Shown here: positions 34,340 to 46,717 of the stretch, piece after piece
Layout: each line of letters begins with the position of its first letter
How positions within the stretch are numbered: position 1 is the stretch's first letter
NCBI GenBank assembly: GCA_020631735.1
Contig: CM036160.1
Span: 6,556,407-6,620,406 of the forward strand
DNA from: Saccharum officinarum
Lineage: Eukaryota > Streptophyta > Magnoliopsida > Poales > Poaceae
Reading direction: 5' to 3'
DNA length: 64,000 bases
Notes under the pieces: model-generated
The model's input: only the letters and a program-made list of their open reading frames with translations
Told to the model about the DNA's origin: nothing
The model's database searches: none
Program-made: the position numbers and the translations under genes

Positions 34340-34650
34340 AAAGAACGCCGGACGAAATTTTTAAAAATTATATATATTTTGCCGAGAGCTAGGTCAGGTG
34401 GCTCTCGGCAAAGTTTCTTTGCCGAGAGCCACCTGACCTAGCTCTCGGCAAAGAACGCCGGACGAAATTTTTAAAAATTATATATATTTTGCCGAGATCT
34501 AGGTCACGTGGCTCTCGGCAAAGAGTTTTTATTTTTTTTATTTTCTTTGCCGAGAGCCTGTGTTTTGGGGCTCTCGGCAAAGAAAATCAAAAAGAAAAAG
34601 AAAAACTCTTTGCCGAGAGCCGCCCGATCTAGCTCTCGGCAAAGAGGATA
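34340..34650. repeat. Tandem CACTA-type subterminal repeats
   Basis: TTTGCCGAGAG ... CTCTCGGCAAA palindromic units. A longer unit of about 117 bp (GACGAAATTTTTAAAAATTATATATATTTTGCCGAGA...) occurs at about 34353 and 34461. Probably the end of a CACTA-derived element whose terminus I do not see. Confidence 0.8.
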
Positions 34651-34779
34651 TCTGAATCAAAACCACCACCCGCGCCCCTCACCCCAGTCAGCCGCGCCTC
34701 TTGCCCCCGCACCCGCACCCCTCACCCGCGCCTCTCGCCCCGCCAGGCCGTGCCCCCGCCCGCGCCGCCGCCGCCGCCG

Positions 34780-34985
34780 CCCGGCCGTGTCCTCGCCCGG
34801 AGCGCCGCCGTCCACGGAGCGCCGCCCGCCGCGTCCTCGCCCGGAGCGCCGCCGTCCACGGAGCGCCGCCCGGACGCGTCCTCGCCCGGCCGCGTCCTCG
34901 CCCGGAGCGCCGCCGTCCACGGAGCGCCGCCGTCCACGGAGGGGAGCCACCGCCGTCCACGGAGGGGAGCCGCCGCCGTTCAGGT
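34780..34985. repeat. GC-rich minisatellite
   Basis: Repeats of GAGCGCCGCCGTCCACG and GCCCGGCCGCGTCCTCGCCC-type units, over 80% GC. All six frames stay open because of composition; no protein domain. Open frames such as 34657-35037 minus are composition artefacts. Confidence 0.85.
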
Positions 34986-34999
34986 ACTTCCTCCCTCTC

Positions 35000-36222
35000 C
35001 CTCCGCCGTTCAGATAATTAGCTTTATATATTATCAATCATCCATGTGTTGTTATAAACCCCATAGCGAATAGATACCAATGTCATCTTCGGCAGGCTTC
35101 AACCTACTCGATACTGCAAAGCGCCTATAGCACACTATAGCGGAAGCGAATGAAGCCTCAAAATCCTGGCTTCACTAGCTCCTATCCCTGCCTAGGTTAT
35201 TTTGCTACAAATGGTTTTAGCAGTTCTATTCTATAGTAGCTCAACAAACTGTGTCTGGAGGAGCCAGAACCAAAGCCGAGCCATGCCAAAGAGGTCTAAA
35301 AAATCCTCCCTGTGGTATTATTGTGGGATCTCAGTGAGTGTTTGTCCTCAACATGAACGATGTATGAATCCTTTTTCCCTCATAAAACTGAATTAGTAGA
35401 AATGGATGCCCTCTGGTTTCCTGATGCAGCTGAATCCCAAGGACAGTCATCTCAAGCAAATCCTGAGCAAGCAAATAAAGCTACCCAAATAAAGTCCCAA
35501 TCTAAACTTGCCCTTTCCAATAAACAGAAAGGCACAAACATTAAAACTTCTGGAAATTTGACATTTCCCGTGGCATCACAAACAGAATACCAATGTGTGC
35601 CATCAAAACTACAAAGTAAAGTGTATATATATATAGGTAGATAGGTTGCTAATAAAATGAAGGATCTATGAGTGGTGTACATCATATAAAGTACTTTTTA
35701 TATTAAGAAAGGCTATGTGTGCAGGGCAATTTTCTTGATTAGAACACAATAAATTTATGTTAAATAATTCTTCTTTCAACTAAGTCCTTCCTCCCGCATT
35801 TTAAAGGGTCCCAAGAGTGATCTGGCTCACCGAGTGACCACTAACCACTCTCTGCTCCTTATATCTATTTATCAGCCATCTCAGCCCCAACTACCCCCTC
35901 CCCACCTCCATCCCTTATTTATCAGCCAAGTTCCCTTCATGTCCCTTCCCTAGAGGTCCCTATATATGTGTACATGTTATTTTAGAAGCCTAGAAGGCAA
36001 AAACAATAGTTTGGAGAGATGTTGAGGGGGATCGGATTCCCTTTGTTCTTCCATTATGTGATTGATAACAGTGGCTGAGAATTGGAGGTGGCAGGAAACT
36101 GGAACGTCCATTCATCCCACTGCTTCAAAGGAGACGTGTATGATGAAATAGTTCTCTGGGATGTACTCTGCCCGGCATGATACCAAGTGGTTGAGCTCAT
36201 GCACCATCTACTTGTGTAAGCA
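35000..36222. other. No gene recognised
   Basis: AT-balanced intergenic sequence. The ORF at 35360-35644 (94 residues, polar, Gln/Lys/Ser-rich) has no motif I recognise and no homologous neighbour. No transposon ends seen. Confidence 0.45.
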
Positions 36223-36448
36223 AGAGTCTCTTTGGTTGCAGGCCACATCTTGCCAAGCCGCAAGTGTGGCGACGCCACAGTTTAGACACTAAAAATCGAC
36301 GCCACACCAGTGGCAAGAAAACAGGCAGATATAAACTGATCTCTTTATGACACGTCAAACTGTAGGTGGCAACCAAACAGCGATTCCCTTTTATGTGGCC
36401 ACTGAAACTGTGGCGTGGAGGACGGTGGTGGCCAACCAAACAGCCTCT
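36223..36448. mobile_element. MITE with CTNTTTGGTTG-type inverted ends
   Basis: The left end AGAGTCTCTTTGGTTGCAGGCCAC and right end GTGGCCAACCAAACAGCCTCT are imperfect inverted repeats. The interior contains GTGGCGACGCCACA. About 226 bp and non-coding. Target duplication unclear. Confidence 0.7.
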
Positions 36449-37227
36449 AAATAATATGATTATGCACTTAACAGTTCTATGAATCATAAAGTTCATCCAC
36501 AAAAGGTTAAGTGCCATTAAATTAGAGGTCTATATTATTGAAGTAAAGAGACCAAGGACAATACTGACCAGTCAGTGCCACCAGTGTGTAATGTTTGTAT
36601 TATTAAACTGCAGTACCAAATGCCATACAAATCATTTTTTCCTAGTGCGAATGGTTTTATATTCCTCTATATCTCTTACTATTTATAAGCTGGCCCAGCC
36701 CTCCTTCCATTTCTGCAACTATACACACGCGCTCAAGCCTACTAGCTTGATCTTGATCACTAGAAAGAGTTCAAAGTTGGTGGTTCACTGCAAGAAAAGC
36801 TAATCCTTGTGGATGTTATCCCTGACTAGGATGGTAGATATGAAGATCACTCTTTTAGTCTTTTTCGATTTTCTTTCAGTTTACTATTTCACTGGCATAA
36901 TTGATTGGCTCAGCACGGGTGGCACTAGGACAATGGGATATGCAATGCGTCTAGCTGTGTGCAGGCCTGAGGCCCACCATCATGTTCGAGACTTCGAGCA
37001 CACATCACTACCGGAAACAGTATCTTTGCCGAGTGTCATATGCTTTGCCGAGCGCCAAATGAAGCCTAAATCGGTAAAATGTTAGCAAGAGAGGAGATAT
37101 TTTAGAACGGCCCAGAAGAGATATTTTAGAAGGTACCAAAGGAGAACATGAAGAGATTGTGAAGATAAGGGTCAATCGATGAGCAAGTGACAGGAAGGTG
37201 CCTTGAAATTGCCTTCACATGCATGCC

Positions 37228-37314
37228 AGAGCTAAGATGTAGTTAAAAAGTAGAAGATACAACATCTCTTGCATAGAGCTAAGATATAGTTAAAAAGTAG
37301 AAGATACAACATCT
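37228..37314. repeat. 47-bp tandem repeat in the CACTA 5' region
   Basis: AGAGCTAAGATGTAGTTAAAA... at 37228 repeats at 37275 with one base difference and ends ACAACATCT both times. Confidence 0.85.
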
Positions 37315-37559
37315 TAAGTTGTTTTAGAGTTTTCTAATAGCCTTCTGTTGATAACTGTAGTTGCAGGATCGTCCACTGCGGGTCTGCCTGCACCGCTTCG
37401 TCTTGCCACTGCACCGACTCATCACTGCGCCGCTAGCCTGACTCCGCCGCCACCCTAGGTATAAATAACCTCTTCTCCCGGATAAGGGTCGTAGGTCATG
37501 AACCCAATTAGGCATCTCCCGTCTGAAAGAGATACGATTGAAGGTATGCAGATCTCTAC

Positions 37560-37813
37560 ATGTCGATAATTGTATCTGTTTCGGATTGTCCATGTTACTT
37601 GGACAGCCCGCGGATGCGTAGATGAGACTAGTTCCCATGGTCTGCCCTGATTCGAGACGGAGTTTCGGCATCACCTCTCTGTTGTTCTCTGGATACACAC
37701 TCTCCCTACAGGGACGTGTATCGGGAGAACAGCGGGGAGGTGCTGCCGAAATTCTATCTTGGGTTGGGGCAGAAAATGGGAACTAGCCTCGTCTACGCAT
37801 CCGCGGGAGGGAT
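37560..37813. repeat. Inverted duplication in the CACTA 5' leader
   Basis: The minus strand from about 37695 down to 37585 (GTGTATCCAGAGAACAACAG..., GGGAACTAGTCTCATCTACG) matches the plus strand 37708-37805 (GTGTATCGGGAGAACAGCGG..., GGGAACTAGCCTCGTCTACG). The two arms face outward from about 37700. Similarity is about 80-85%, so the arms are not a recent assembly echo. Confidence 0.8.
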
Positions 37814-37896
37814 TAGGACCTATCCTCGCCTATTAGATGCCAATAGGATGTAAGTATTTGGATGTAGATGTAAGTAATAGGATGGATGACAGTAGG

Positions 37897-40800
37897 ATGG
37901 ATGACCGTCAGTGGATGTACTCGGGCCGCAGAAGCAAGAGTGATTTCAGTGATGAATGGTTGCACAAGACAGATGCTTTCTTGAACCATGCATTTGGCCC
38001 GGCTCGGCGAGGAGAGATGAAAGTATTGTGCCCGTGCAGCAGATGTGGGAACCGACGAAGGCAAGACACGGAGAACATGGGTAAACATCTTCTGAACCAT
38101 GGATTCACGCCGGACTACACCCGGTGGATCTACCATGGTGAAGTACATCATTTGAGAGAGGAGGCGGTGCGACCACGTCTGCAGGACTTTGATGCTGATG
38201 CTGGGGTAGCAGACCTGTTAGATGACTTCCAACAAGCACAGTACGCTGCAGGACGTACGGAGGAGGAGATGGAGAAGAACGCAAAGGCGTTCTACGACAT
38301 GATGTCTTCAGCACAGAAACCCCTTCATGATTGGACAACGGTTTCTCAACTGGATGCCATTGGCCGTGTGATGGGGTTCAAGTCCTAGTTCAACCTGAGT
38401 CGAGAAGCATTCGATGGTATGTTGGCCCTATTTGGTAGCATGCTTCCGGATAGCCACATATTGCCAAAGAGCCTGTACGAGTCACAAAAACTGCTTCGTG
38501 CACTGAAGATGCCATATGAGCAGATACATGCATGTCCAAATGGGTGCGTCCTCTTCAGAAAAGATCTCAAGGATGCAGGTTACTGTCCGAAGTGTAAAGC
38601 ATCGAGATACATGGAGGTAGACGATGGTGAAGGCCTGAAGAGACAACTTTTTATCCCCATGAAAGTCCTGCGTTACCTGCCGTTCACACTGAGGATCCAA
38701 CGTCTCTACATGACCGAGGAATCCGCGAAACAGATGAGATGGCACAAACAGGGCACACGATACAATCCTAAGAAGATGGTACATCCCACTGATGGTGAAG
38801 CATGGGTCCACTTTGATCGCATTCATCATGACAAAAGTAGAGAGGCTCGTAATGTTCGTGTTGCGTTTGCTACAGACGGTTTCAACCCCTATGGACTCAT
38901 GGCTGCCCCCTACACCTGTTGGCCCGTCTTCATTATCCCCCTCAATCTTCCCCCCGGCGTCCTATTTCAACATCATACTGTTTTCTTGTCGTTGATAATT
39001 CCTGGACACCCGGGGAATAACATGGGTGTGTACATGGAGCCTCTGATTGATGAATTGGAAACTGCTTGGAACGAAGGGGTATTGACATACGACCGAGCTT
39101 CAAGGTCAAACTTCACAATGCATATCTGGTACCAGTACTCACTGCATGACTACCTGGCATATGGGATATTCTGTGCCTGGTGTGTCCACGGCAAGTTCTC
39201 ATGCCCGGTTTGCAAGACATCTATGAGATTTATCTGGTTGAAGAAGGGTGGCAAGTATTCGGCGTTCGACCAACATCGACAATTCCTGCCTCTTGACTAT
39301 CCTTTCAGACAAGACACTAAGAACTTCACTAAAGGGGTCTTGGTGACAGATCCTCCACCCCGGATGCTGACCGGTGCCGAGGTTCATGCTCAAATAGATG
39401 CTCTCAAGTTCAATGAAAGAGACGGTCGTTTTGCGGGGTATGGTAAGGAACATATGTGGACGCATAAGTCAGGCTTGGAAAGGCTCCCCTATTACGATGA
39501 CCTTCTTCTGCCACATAATATTGATGTAATGCACACTGAAAAGAACATCACCGAGGCACTTTGGGGAACACTCATGGACACGGAAAAGTCCAAGGACAAC
39601 CCTAAGGCTAGATTAGACCTGGCACTCTTGTGCGATAGACCAAAGCAAGAGATGCGGTCTCCTCAACCCGGCAGGAGATGGACACGGCCCAAGGCCGATT
39701 TCGTCTTGAGCAGGCCACAAAGGAAAGAAATACTTCAATGGATCTAGACATTGACGTTCCCTGATGGATATGCAGCGAATCTGAGGAGAGGAGTCAACTT
39801 ATCTAGTTTGCGAGTCCTAGGAATGAAGAGTCATGACTTCCACGTATGGATCGAGCGCCTTCTTCCGGCGATGGTTCGAGGCTATGTTCCTGAGCCTATG
39901 TGGGTTGTCCTGGCAGAGTTGAGCTATTTGTTCTGCCAACTTTGTGCCAAGGAGATATCTCGGTCCATCATTGCTGACTTGGAGAAAGCTGCACCTGTAT
40001 TGATCTATAAGCTAGAGAAGATCTTTCCACCAGGCTTCTTCACTCCGATATTGCATTTGATCGTACACCTCCCTAATGAGGTTTGAATGGGAGGGCCTGT
40101 GCATTGCCGTTGGAGCTATCGAGTCGAGAGAAATCTAAAGACTCTTCGCAAGAAATGTAGAAACAAAGCCAAAATTGAGGCTTCCATTGCAGAGGCATTC
40201 ATTCTAGAGGAGGTGTCAAACTTCACTGAACAATACTACTCCGAGAACCTTCCTAGCGTGCATAATGTACCCCCTCGTTACAATGCTGGAGAAAATGAAT
40301 CGAGTCTTAGCCTTTTCCGAGGCCAGCAAGGCGCGACAAGTGGATCCACAGTTAAGCAGTTGAACTATGAAGAGTGGCGAAAGATCATGCTATACGTGCT
40401 TACCAACCTTGATGAGGTGCAGCCATACATGGGGTAAGTTCTCAACTATGTTCATTCAATTCGCCGACACTATTCTGCATCAAACACCCTTGTTTTTCTT
40501 CTGTACAGGGAATTTCTTCATCAATTCTAGAATGGGCCAAGGCCTCCTTCTGACCCGATAGCCGAAACCCTAATTTCAAACGGGGCGGGGCAAGGGAGGC
40601 CCGATTTCATTTCTTGGTTCCGACAGAAGGTCCTGTCCAACCGAGGTCATACTTAGTCCGATATTCCAACTGGCTCCTACGTTCGGACTTAATAATGTTA
40701 TACCTTGCTTCACCTTGCAGGCTCAGACCGATGCGTCTATGAGTCAAGAGCTGAGACAGGTTGCAAACGGCTTTGACCGTAGGGTCAAGTCATTTAACGG

Positions 40801-41506
40801 TTACGACGTGAATGGATATCGCTTCCACACAGCGATATACGAGCAGAGTCGGCCCAATCGGAAAACCACAAACAGCGGAGTTTGTACTCCAGGCAATGAC
40901 AACCGTGACTACTATGGAAGAATTGAAGAAATATATGAACTTTCATTTCACGGTGACAAGCCTCTGAATTCTGTAATATTCAATTGCCATTGGTTCGACC
41001 CTGGAGTAACGAGGCTCACACCAAATCTTGGGCTAGTTGAAATTCGACAGGATTCTGTCTATCCAGGAGCCGATGTGTATATTGTGGCTCAACAGGCCAC
41101 GCAGGTTTATTACACACCATATGCGTGCAAAAGCAAAGAGCATATCTTGGGTTGGTATATTGTGCACAAGATATCGCCACATGCTAAACTACCTCTCCCC
41201 AACGATGAGGATTATAACTTCAACACAAACACGTATGATGGGGAGTTCTTTCAAGAAGCTGGGCTATAAGGGACGTTCACGATAGACTTAACCGAAGTGA
41301 TGGAAATGGAAGTAGAGAATGATGACGAGGACGCTGGGGATGAGGTGGTAAATGAGAAGGACATACAAATGCTAGAACGATTCCTTTTAGGCGAAGCAAA
41401 TGAAGACAACCTCCCGTCTTCGGATACTGAGGAGTACTTAGACATGGTTGACAGCGATGATGACACTTATGCTCCGGCTAATCCCGATGATGCAAATTAT
41501 TTCTAA
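37897..41506 (+). pseudogene. TNP2-type CACTA transposase, several stop codons
   Basis: ATG 37897 (MDDRQWMYSGRRS) opens a transposase-associated domain with a CPCSRCGN zinc motif (about 38030). The TNP2 catalytic domain (about 38420-39690) follows with FATDGFNPYG and HNIDVMHTEKNI, which carry the catalytic acids of this family. A DUF4218-like part (about 39800-40400, LAELSYLFCQLCAKE) and a DUF4216-like part (40721-41266, NGYRFHTAIYEQSRPN) come next. The acidic tail ends at 41506. First exon ends at 40433 (GTAAGT), next exon starts 40509, last exon starts 40721. In-frame stops: TAG 38386, TAG 39745, TGA 40084, TAG 40528, TAA 41267. All the long open pieces of the first exon share one frame, so decay is by point mutation only. 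One exon junction (40645/40721) does not keep phase in my reading. Confidence 0.9.
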
Positions 41507-41647
41507 TTCACGTAATATTATGTTATATTCTACTCCTGTTATGTTTTTTCTTAGGATCTAGGGTTTTATTTATTTTGCATATATTTCATTATGTTATTTC
41601 TAATACAATATTGTTTGTTCTGTTTAAATGCAGGAGGTCGAGCCAAG

Positions 41648-43672
41648 ATGCCAGGCGGACGTCAGAGGTCGATGAGCTCCCTGTACCGGGCCTCGCAGGA
41701 CGACGGGCCATCTCGGCAAAGGAGGGATCGCCGCCGGAGGGAGCCGACTCCACCGGAGGACGAGGTGCCGGCCACGCCCGAGGCCGAGGCTCAGGCGGAT
41801 GAGGGGCAGGAGGACCCCGAGCAGGAGGATGAGCCATCGACCGATGCAAACGAGGGTTCGACTGCCTCAGGGGCGTCCACACCCTACTTGCGAGGTCCCG
41901 CCAGTCTCCCGGCCCGACCGATACCACTTCACCAACGCCTAGTGATCCGCCCCGTTGGACAAAGGTACATGTTTTAACTACTCGTTCATATGATATGTTT
42001 AAAATTGAAATAGAAACTAATAATCTTTTTGTATCACTTGTGCAGGCATTGGGAGTTTGTGGAGGGTCACGGCCGCAAACCCAATGGCATCCTGGGTCTC
42101 CTGTGCCGCGAGCACTACCCCAGCATAGTACAGTATGCCGGGAAGAGAGAGCCGACCTACACATTTGACCACTACACCGTCGCCCCAGACCCGAACTACC
42201 CAAACAAGGCGGCGAGGGTCAGAGCGGAGCTGTGGGTAAGTCTTCGTCACACAACATCGCATTCATCGTACTTTTCTTCAATTTCTTAGAGTTTATATTG
42301 CATCTGTATGCAGGACTTCTATAGGTGTGAGCAGGGGAAGGAGGCCGAGGCGGAGGTGGTGAGTACAAGGTCCTGCAGGAAGCTCATCACCGACATCATC
42401 TACGAGGCGAGACTTCAGGCCATCGTCAACTACAACGCCACGGTCGAAGGACGGAGGGTCTCGAAGGTCGAGGCGAGAGGCATGACGCTGAGCCGGGCGC
42501 AGTACATTCAGGTAAGTGATTCCTTTTGAGATTAAGCTATGCTCATTTCATCTGACGCTTATATGTGAAATACTTGATGATGTGCAGATGGTCCCCCAAT
42601 GGTGCCAGTCGTTTCCCGAGTGCTGGGAGATGATCGTGGACCGGTGGCTCTCTGAAGAGTGGACCGCCTAGCACGCCGAGGCCTGGGAGGCGCGTCTGCA
42701 GATGCCAGGTGTACCACACCACTAGGGCAACCGCAACCTAGCCGAGTACGCACAAGCTTGGGTACGTGAAACACTTTATGTATTGTAACGCTCAAATGTT
42801 GCCTAATTACTAATCATCTTGTTGTCTTCCTCACAGACGGCATCACACGGTGGCCAGCCTTGCAGCACGTTCATGGCATACGCCATGTCCCACAAGGGCA
42901 AGGCCACCGCACCGGAGACCTCCTACAACCCCGACGACCCCCCCGAGGCATACTCCAACTCCAGCGTCCACACCCGCCTCACTGACTACACAGAGGCGGC
43001 AAGGGCGGTCCATGGGGCCGACTTTGATCCGGCCAGCGAGGACCTGGACGGAAGCCTCGTGATGAGGGTCGGAGGAGGGAAGAAGCACGGGCGGTATTAG
43101 CTTGGCGACGGCGTCATCGACTCGTCCTCCACTCCCACTCTGTCCTAGCTCCGAGCACAGACCACGAGCGGGAGCGTCCCCATACGCCCACGCCCATCGC
43201 CTTTGCAGTCGCTGGTCGCCGAGCTCGAGGTTATTTTTGTTTTACTCGTCGTACATTGATGTTTAAATGTTTGTATTGTTCTAACATTCCCTTTGTATTA
43301 TCGTAGGCTCGCCTGGAAAGAGAAAGGGAGGAGCGCAAACTCACCGAGGCCCAGATGCAGTCCCAGATGGAGGCCCAGTTGGAGGCCCAAGCTAAGCAGA
43401 TGCAAGATCTCATCACGTTTATGGCCTCCCAGGGCATGCAGGTGCCCGCAGCGCTCATGGCTCCTCCACCGCCATCTCAGAACGTGGATACTACTCCTGT
43501 AAGTATCGATTCCTCAGTGTTTTGTTTCTGCATTTGCTTGTCTGACATAGACATCTAATTTTTGCAGCCTCCGTCGGCGGGTTCGAACAACCCGCAAGCG
43601 CCTGGATGGAACACGCCCGGGGGTCAAGGCGGGACTCCTTCTCCGGGGTGGCCAGGGCAAGGTTGGCCATGA
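41648..43672 (+). pseudogene. CACTA second gene (TNPA/Ptta-type), seven exons, four TAG stops
   Basis: Exons by GT-AG borders with phase kept throughout: 41648-41964, 42046-42235, 42314-42511, 42588-42761, 42837-43229, 43307-43498, 43568-43672. The first exon is acidic and proline-rich. Exon 2 has WEFVEGHGRKPNGILG and LCREHYP, and exon 3 has LITDIIYEARLQAI, both typical of plant Ptta/En-Spm accessory proteins, which bind subterminal repeats. Exon 6 is a short coiled coil (AQMQSQMEAQLEAQAKQMQ); the last exon is Gly/Pro-rich and ends TGA. In-frame stops are TAG at 42669, 42723, 43098 and 43146. No frameshift is needed, so the gene decayed recently. The gene lies 141 bp downstream of TNP2. Confidence 0.85.
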
Positions 43673-43949
43673 CTGTGTTTAAAGTGTCGTCTCTAGTAGA
43701 TTGTGAACTTTAGAATGAAAACTTATTATGTTTCGATGATAACTTGTAATGGTTAACTTTCGTTTAGTTCAAATATTGTGATGAATGTGCTATATGCGTG
43801 GTGTATGTGAACGTGACATATATGTGATGAATGTGATATGTAGATGTGATATATGTGTTTATACTTGATGAATGTGATTTATATGTGATAATGTGATTTA
43901 TATGTGTAATGAAGTGGAAAATCAAAAGAAAAAACCAAAATTTCTCACT

Positions 43950-44438
43950 TTGCCGAGGGTTCCCTTTGCCGAGTGCAATGGTCATTGCCCTCGGCAAAGG
44001 TCAGGCTTTACCGAGAGCCTAGCCAGACTGGCCCTCGGCAAACATTTTAAAAAAAAAAAGAAAATTCTTTGCCGAGAGCCGGTTCTCGGCAAATATTTTT
44101 TTTAAAAAAAAGTTTGCCGAGAGCCTGGCCAGACTGGCTCTCGGCAAAGAATTTTTTTCAAAAAAAAAAAATTCTTTGCCGAGAGCCAGCCAAATGGGCT
44201 CTCGGCAAAGAAAGCGGGCCCGTTAACGGCACCTTTTCTTTGCCGAGGGCCGCGTTGGCTCTCGGCAAAGCCTTTGCCGAGAGCCCGATAAACGGCTCTC
44301 GGCAAAGAAGGCTTTGCCGATCGGGTTTTTGCCGAAGCAGCTTTGCCGAGAGCTGCTCTCGGCAAAGTCTTTGCCGAGGGTCTGAGAGGCTTTGCCGAGA
44401 GCCTGGAGCCCTCGGCAAAGCCGCCAGCTCCAGTAGTG
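43950..44438. repeat. CACTA 3' subterminal repeat array and terminal inverted repeat
   Basis: About 15 TTTGCCGAG or CTCGGCAAA motifs in both orientations, several paired as short palindromes, ending at CTCCAGTAGTG. In CACTA systems such repeats bind the accessory protein that brings both ends together. Confidence 0.9.
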
Positions 44439-44774
44439 AGCGGCTAGTGCTGATTTGTCCGTACACTGCAACGGGTGGAAAAAAAATTTACCTCTCATAG
44501 TTGACACCTTCTATAGGATGGTACACGGTATTTCGAGGAGAGGAGAGACCAATGTCCTTGATCATGGCATTACCCATGTTTACTGCACCTTGGTTGAGTA
44601 GGGCTAAATATTCCGGACATCATTCCAAATTGCTCATCTGATTGGATATTTCAGTATTAAGTATGTGTAGTTGTGGAATACAATAAACAACATGATGAAT
44701 GTAACATTCAGTGTTTTTTGTAATATAAAAATACCAACATTTTAAATTTTTTCCTATGATGTATGTTGCATATA

Positions 44775-44995
44775 CTCCCTCCATCCCATAATAAGTGCAC
44801 TTGTAGAATTCAAAATTTGTTCCCAAATAAGAGCACTTCTATGTATAAGACAACCTAACTTTAGTTGCCTTTTTCTACTTTCTCTCTTTCTAAAGTGCAA
44901 TAATTACACCTTTATAAAGGTATATATGTGTAATTTCTCACTGGCAATAATTACACCAAAACCTTAGAAGTGCACTTCTTTTGGGACGGAGGGAG
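44775..44995. mobile_element. Stowaway-like MITE
   Basis: Inverted ends CTCCCTCCATCCCATAATAAG and CTTTTGGGACGGAGGGAG, 221 bp, preceded by TA (the right flank is CA rather than TA). Internal AAGTGCACTT-type inverted repeats. Classic grass Stowaway (Tc1/mariner) layout. Confidence 0.85.
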
Positions 44996-45723
44996 CAGTT
45001 GTTAGGACAAACTTAAGTCAAATGTTTTCCCTTTCTGTCCAAATTCAAAATTCACAACTTCAAAGCTTTTCGCAACAAACTACGTGCCATGGAGTAGACC
45101 AAGTCAACATCATGATAATAGATATTTTCACATAAATGATTTTTGGGGAAACAATAAAATTTGGTTGAATTTGAGCTCACTAGAATTCAAGATGAACCAC
45201 CTGACATATGTTTTCGGATATAATTTCTAAAATTGAAACCTTAGCTCCTTCTCACCTCCGTCAAAAGGAATTCTTCATTTAATTGGTGTGCATACATGTA
45301 GTATTTCGACATTGCATGTGTGAGCTGGTGTTTCTTTTGTTTGACCCGATTTCTTTGGTGTTTTGAACGCAACGAAGAATAGGAACTGTGGGCTCTAGTC
45401 CTATGACCATCCTGTCACCAAGTGATAGACGACCAGGCCTCTGGTCCTTGCGACAATAGCAAGGAGATCACGTTTCATAACCAGGCGCCGTTCCTCAATT
45501 TCATTGACCCTGCCGTCTCCTTCCTTCTACCTGCCTCCCTCTCTACTTTCTGTCTTCGCCGCCTCTGCTTTCCATCGGCATCCGCTGGAGCCTCCAGGAA
45601 GCCAAGCCATCCTCTCGTCGAGCCTTCCTGCGCCACCACAACGGCGTCCCTTCCGCAAGCTGAGGAACCCCTCTATGCCACCTCTTCGTCTAGGAACCGG
45701 TGCCTCTCGTCTTCACCGAGGCA
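44996..45723. other. No clear gene
   Basis: The second half (45420-45723) is GC-richer with an open frame (45422-45754) whose end runs into the LTR-like sequence at 45724. No domain is recognisable. It resembles a 5' untranslated or first-exon remnant, but I cannot show a gene. Confidence 0.4.
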
Positions 45724-46709
45724 TGTAACACCCTGTGTTTTTGTATCATATTAAAAACCACTAAAAATTTGAACTTTTTAAAACTTTACAACAAATCAAA
45801 ACTTGACTAGCGTAATTAGGTAAAACCCTTTCGAAAATGCTTTCCATAACCCTTGCATCAAAATCCACCATATGCATGTAGGATAGAATGCTTGATTGAA
45901 GTGCTTGATTGTTTGAGTGACAAAATGCTTGAATAACTGAATGCTTGTTTGCATGTTTGATCTCTGGAATTTATTTGCGGCACCAAAAGTCTTGTTTACA
46001 TTTTTTCCATTCCATGATCAATGAATTATTTAAAACCCTTTTTCTCTAATTTTATAGAAGTAGAGAATGCATCATAAATGTTTATTACATTCATCTATGA
46101 AAGTCACTTTGTGATTAGATTATAGATTTAAATTTTCCTTTCCCAAATTGCATTATACTTAATTTCTTGCATTGAATCTAGAAATATATTATATTAGATA
46201 CATAGTTACGTTTTCTAAAATATTTGAACTACAATATATACTAACAATATTTTGCTCTCGTCTTAATTATTCATGAATAAATATAGTCATTAACATAATA
46301 GATAATATTTAGATATACATCATAGCAAGTATAATCTATTTTCTGGGAAAAAGAAAAGGCATTTCCTAAATGGAAAAATGAACCCTTGGGCTTAAATTCC
46401 CTCCTCGTCTTCCCTCTGGCCCAGGCGCAGCCCATCCCTTCTTTTCCCCTTTCCCCTCTCACCGCGTGGGCTGGCGCCAGGCTCTCGGCCCAACTGGATG
46501 CAGCGCAGTGGCCGACGGGTAGGGCCCGCTCGTCAGCACTCTCTTCGCCCGAACGTCAACAAGGCGCTGTGCGCCTGTCGCCATGGCCAGCGAACTCGCT
46601 GTGCTGAACCGACCTTCTCCGGTGTCGTGTGCCGATCCAGCAGGAGCTCTGCCATGGACGCCGAAATATCTCCACCAACGCCGTACTGTGTCCACCAACC
46701 TATCCCGGC

Positions 46710-46717
46710 TATAAATA
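46710..46717 (+). promoter_or_regulatory. TATA box of LTR-like sequence
   Basis: TATAAATA in a GC-rich setting about 1 kb after the TGTAACACCC tip, followed by a pyrimidine-rich stretch (47100-47190). This fits an LTR U3/R layout. The open frame 46498-47154 across it has no known domain. Confidence 0.45.

Larger units (their letters stand above)
37006..44438 (+). mobile_element. CACTA (En/Spm) transposon of autonomous type, mutated
   Basis: Left end CACTACCGGAAACAG (37006) and right end AGCTCCAGTAGTG (ends 44438) are CACTA-type inverted ends. Subterminal TTTGCCGAGNGCC repeats occur at both sides, dense at 43950-44430. Inside are a TNP2-type transposase gene and a second gene of TNPA/Ptta type in the same orientation, the usual two-gene plan. 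The bases flanking the ends (CAT left, AGC right) do not form a 3-bp target duplication. The element may be a recombinant or the flanks have changed. Confidence 0.9.

Noticed and set aside
33264..34650. Regular palindromic repeats that could suggest a CRISPR array
   Set aside because: Plant nuclear context, irregular spacing and CACTA repeat sequence; no unique spacers of constant length.
34657..35037. Six open frames over the GC-rich minisatellite
   Set aside because: Low-complexity Arg/Ala/Pro translations of a repeat; no start context or domain.
44069..44507. Overlapping ORFs in the CACTA 3' subterminal array
   Set aside because: Translations of the TTTGCCGAGAGCC repeat (LCREP / ALGK words), not proteins.
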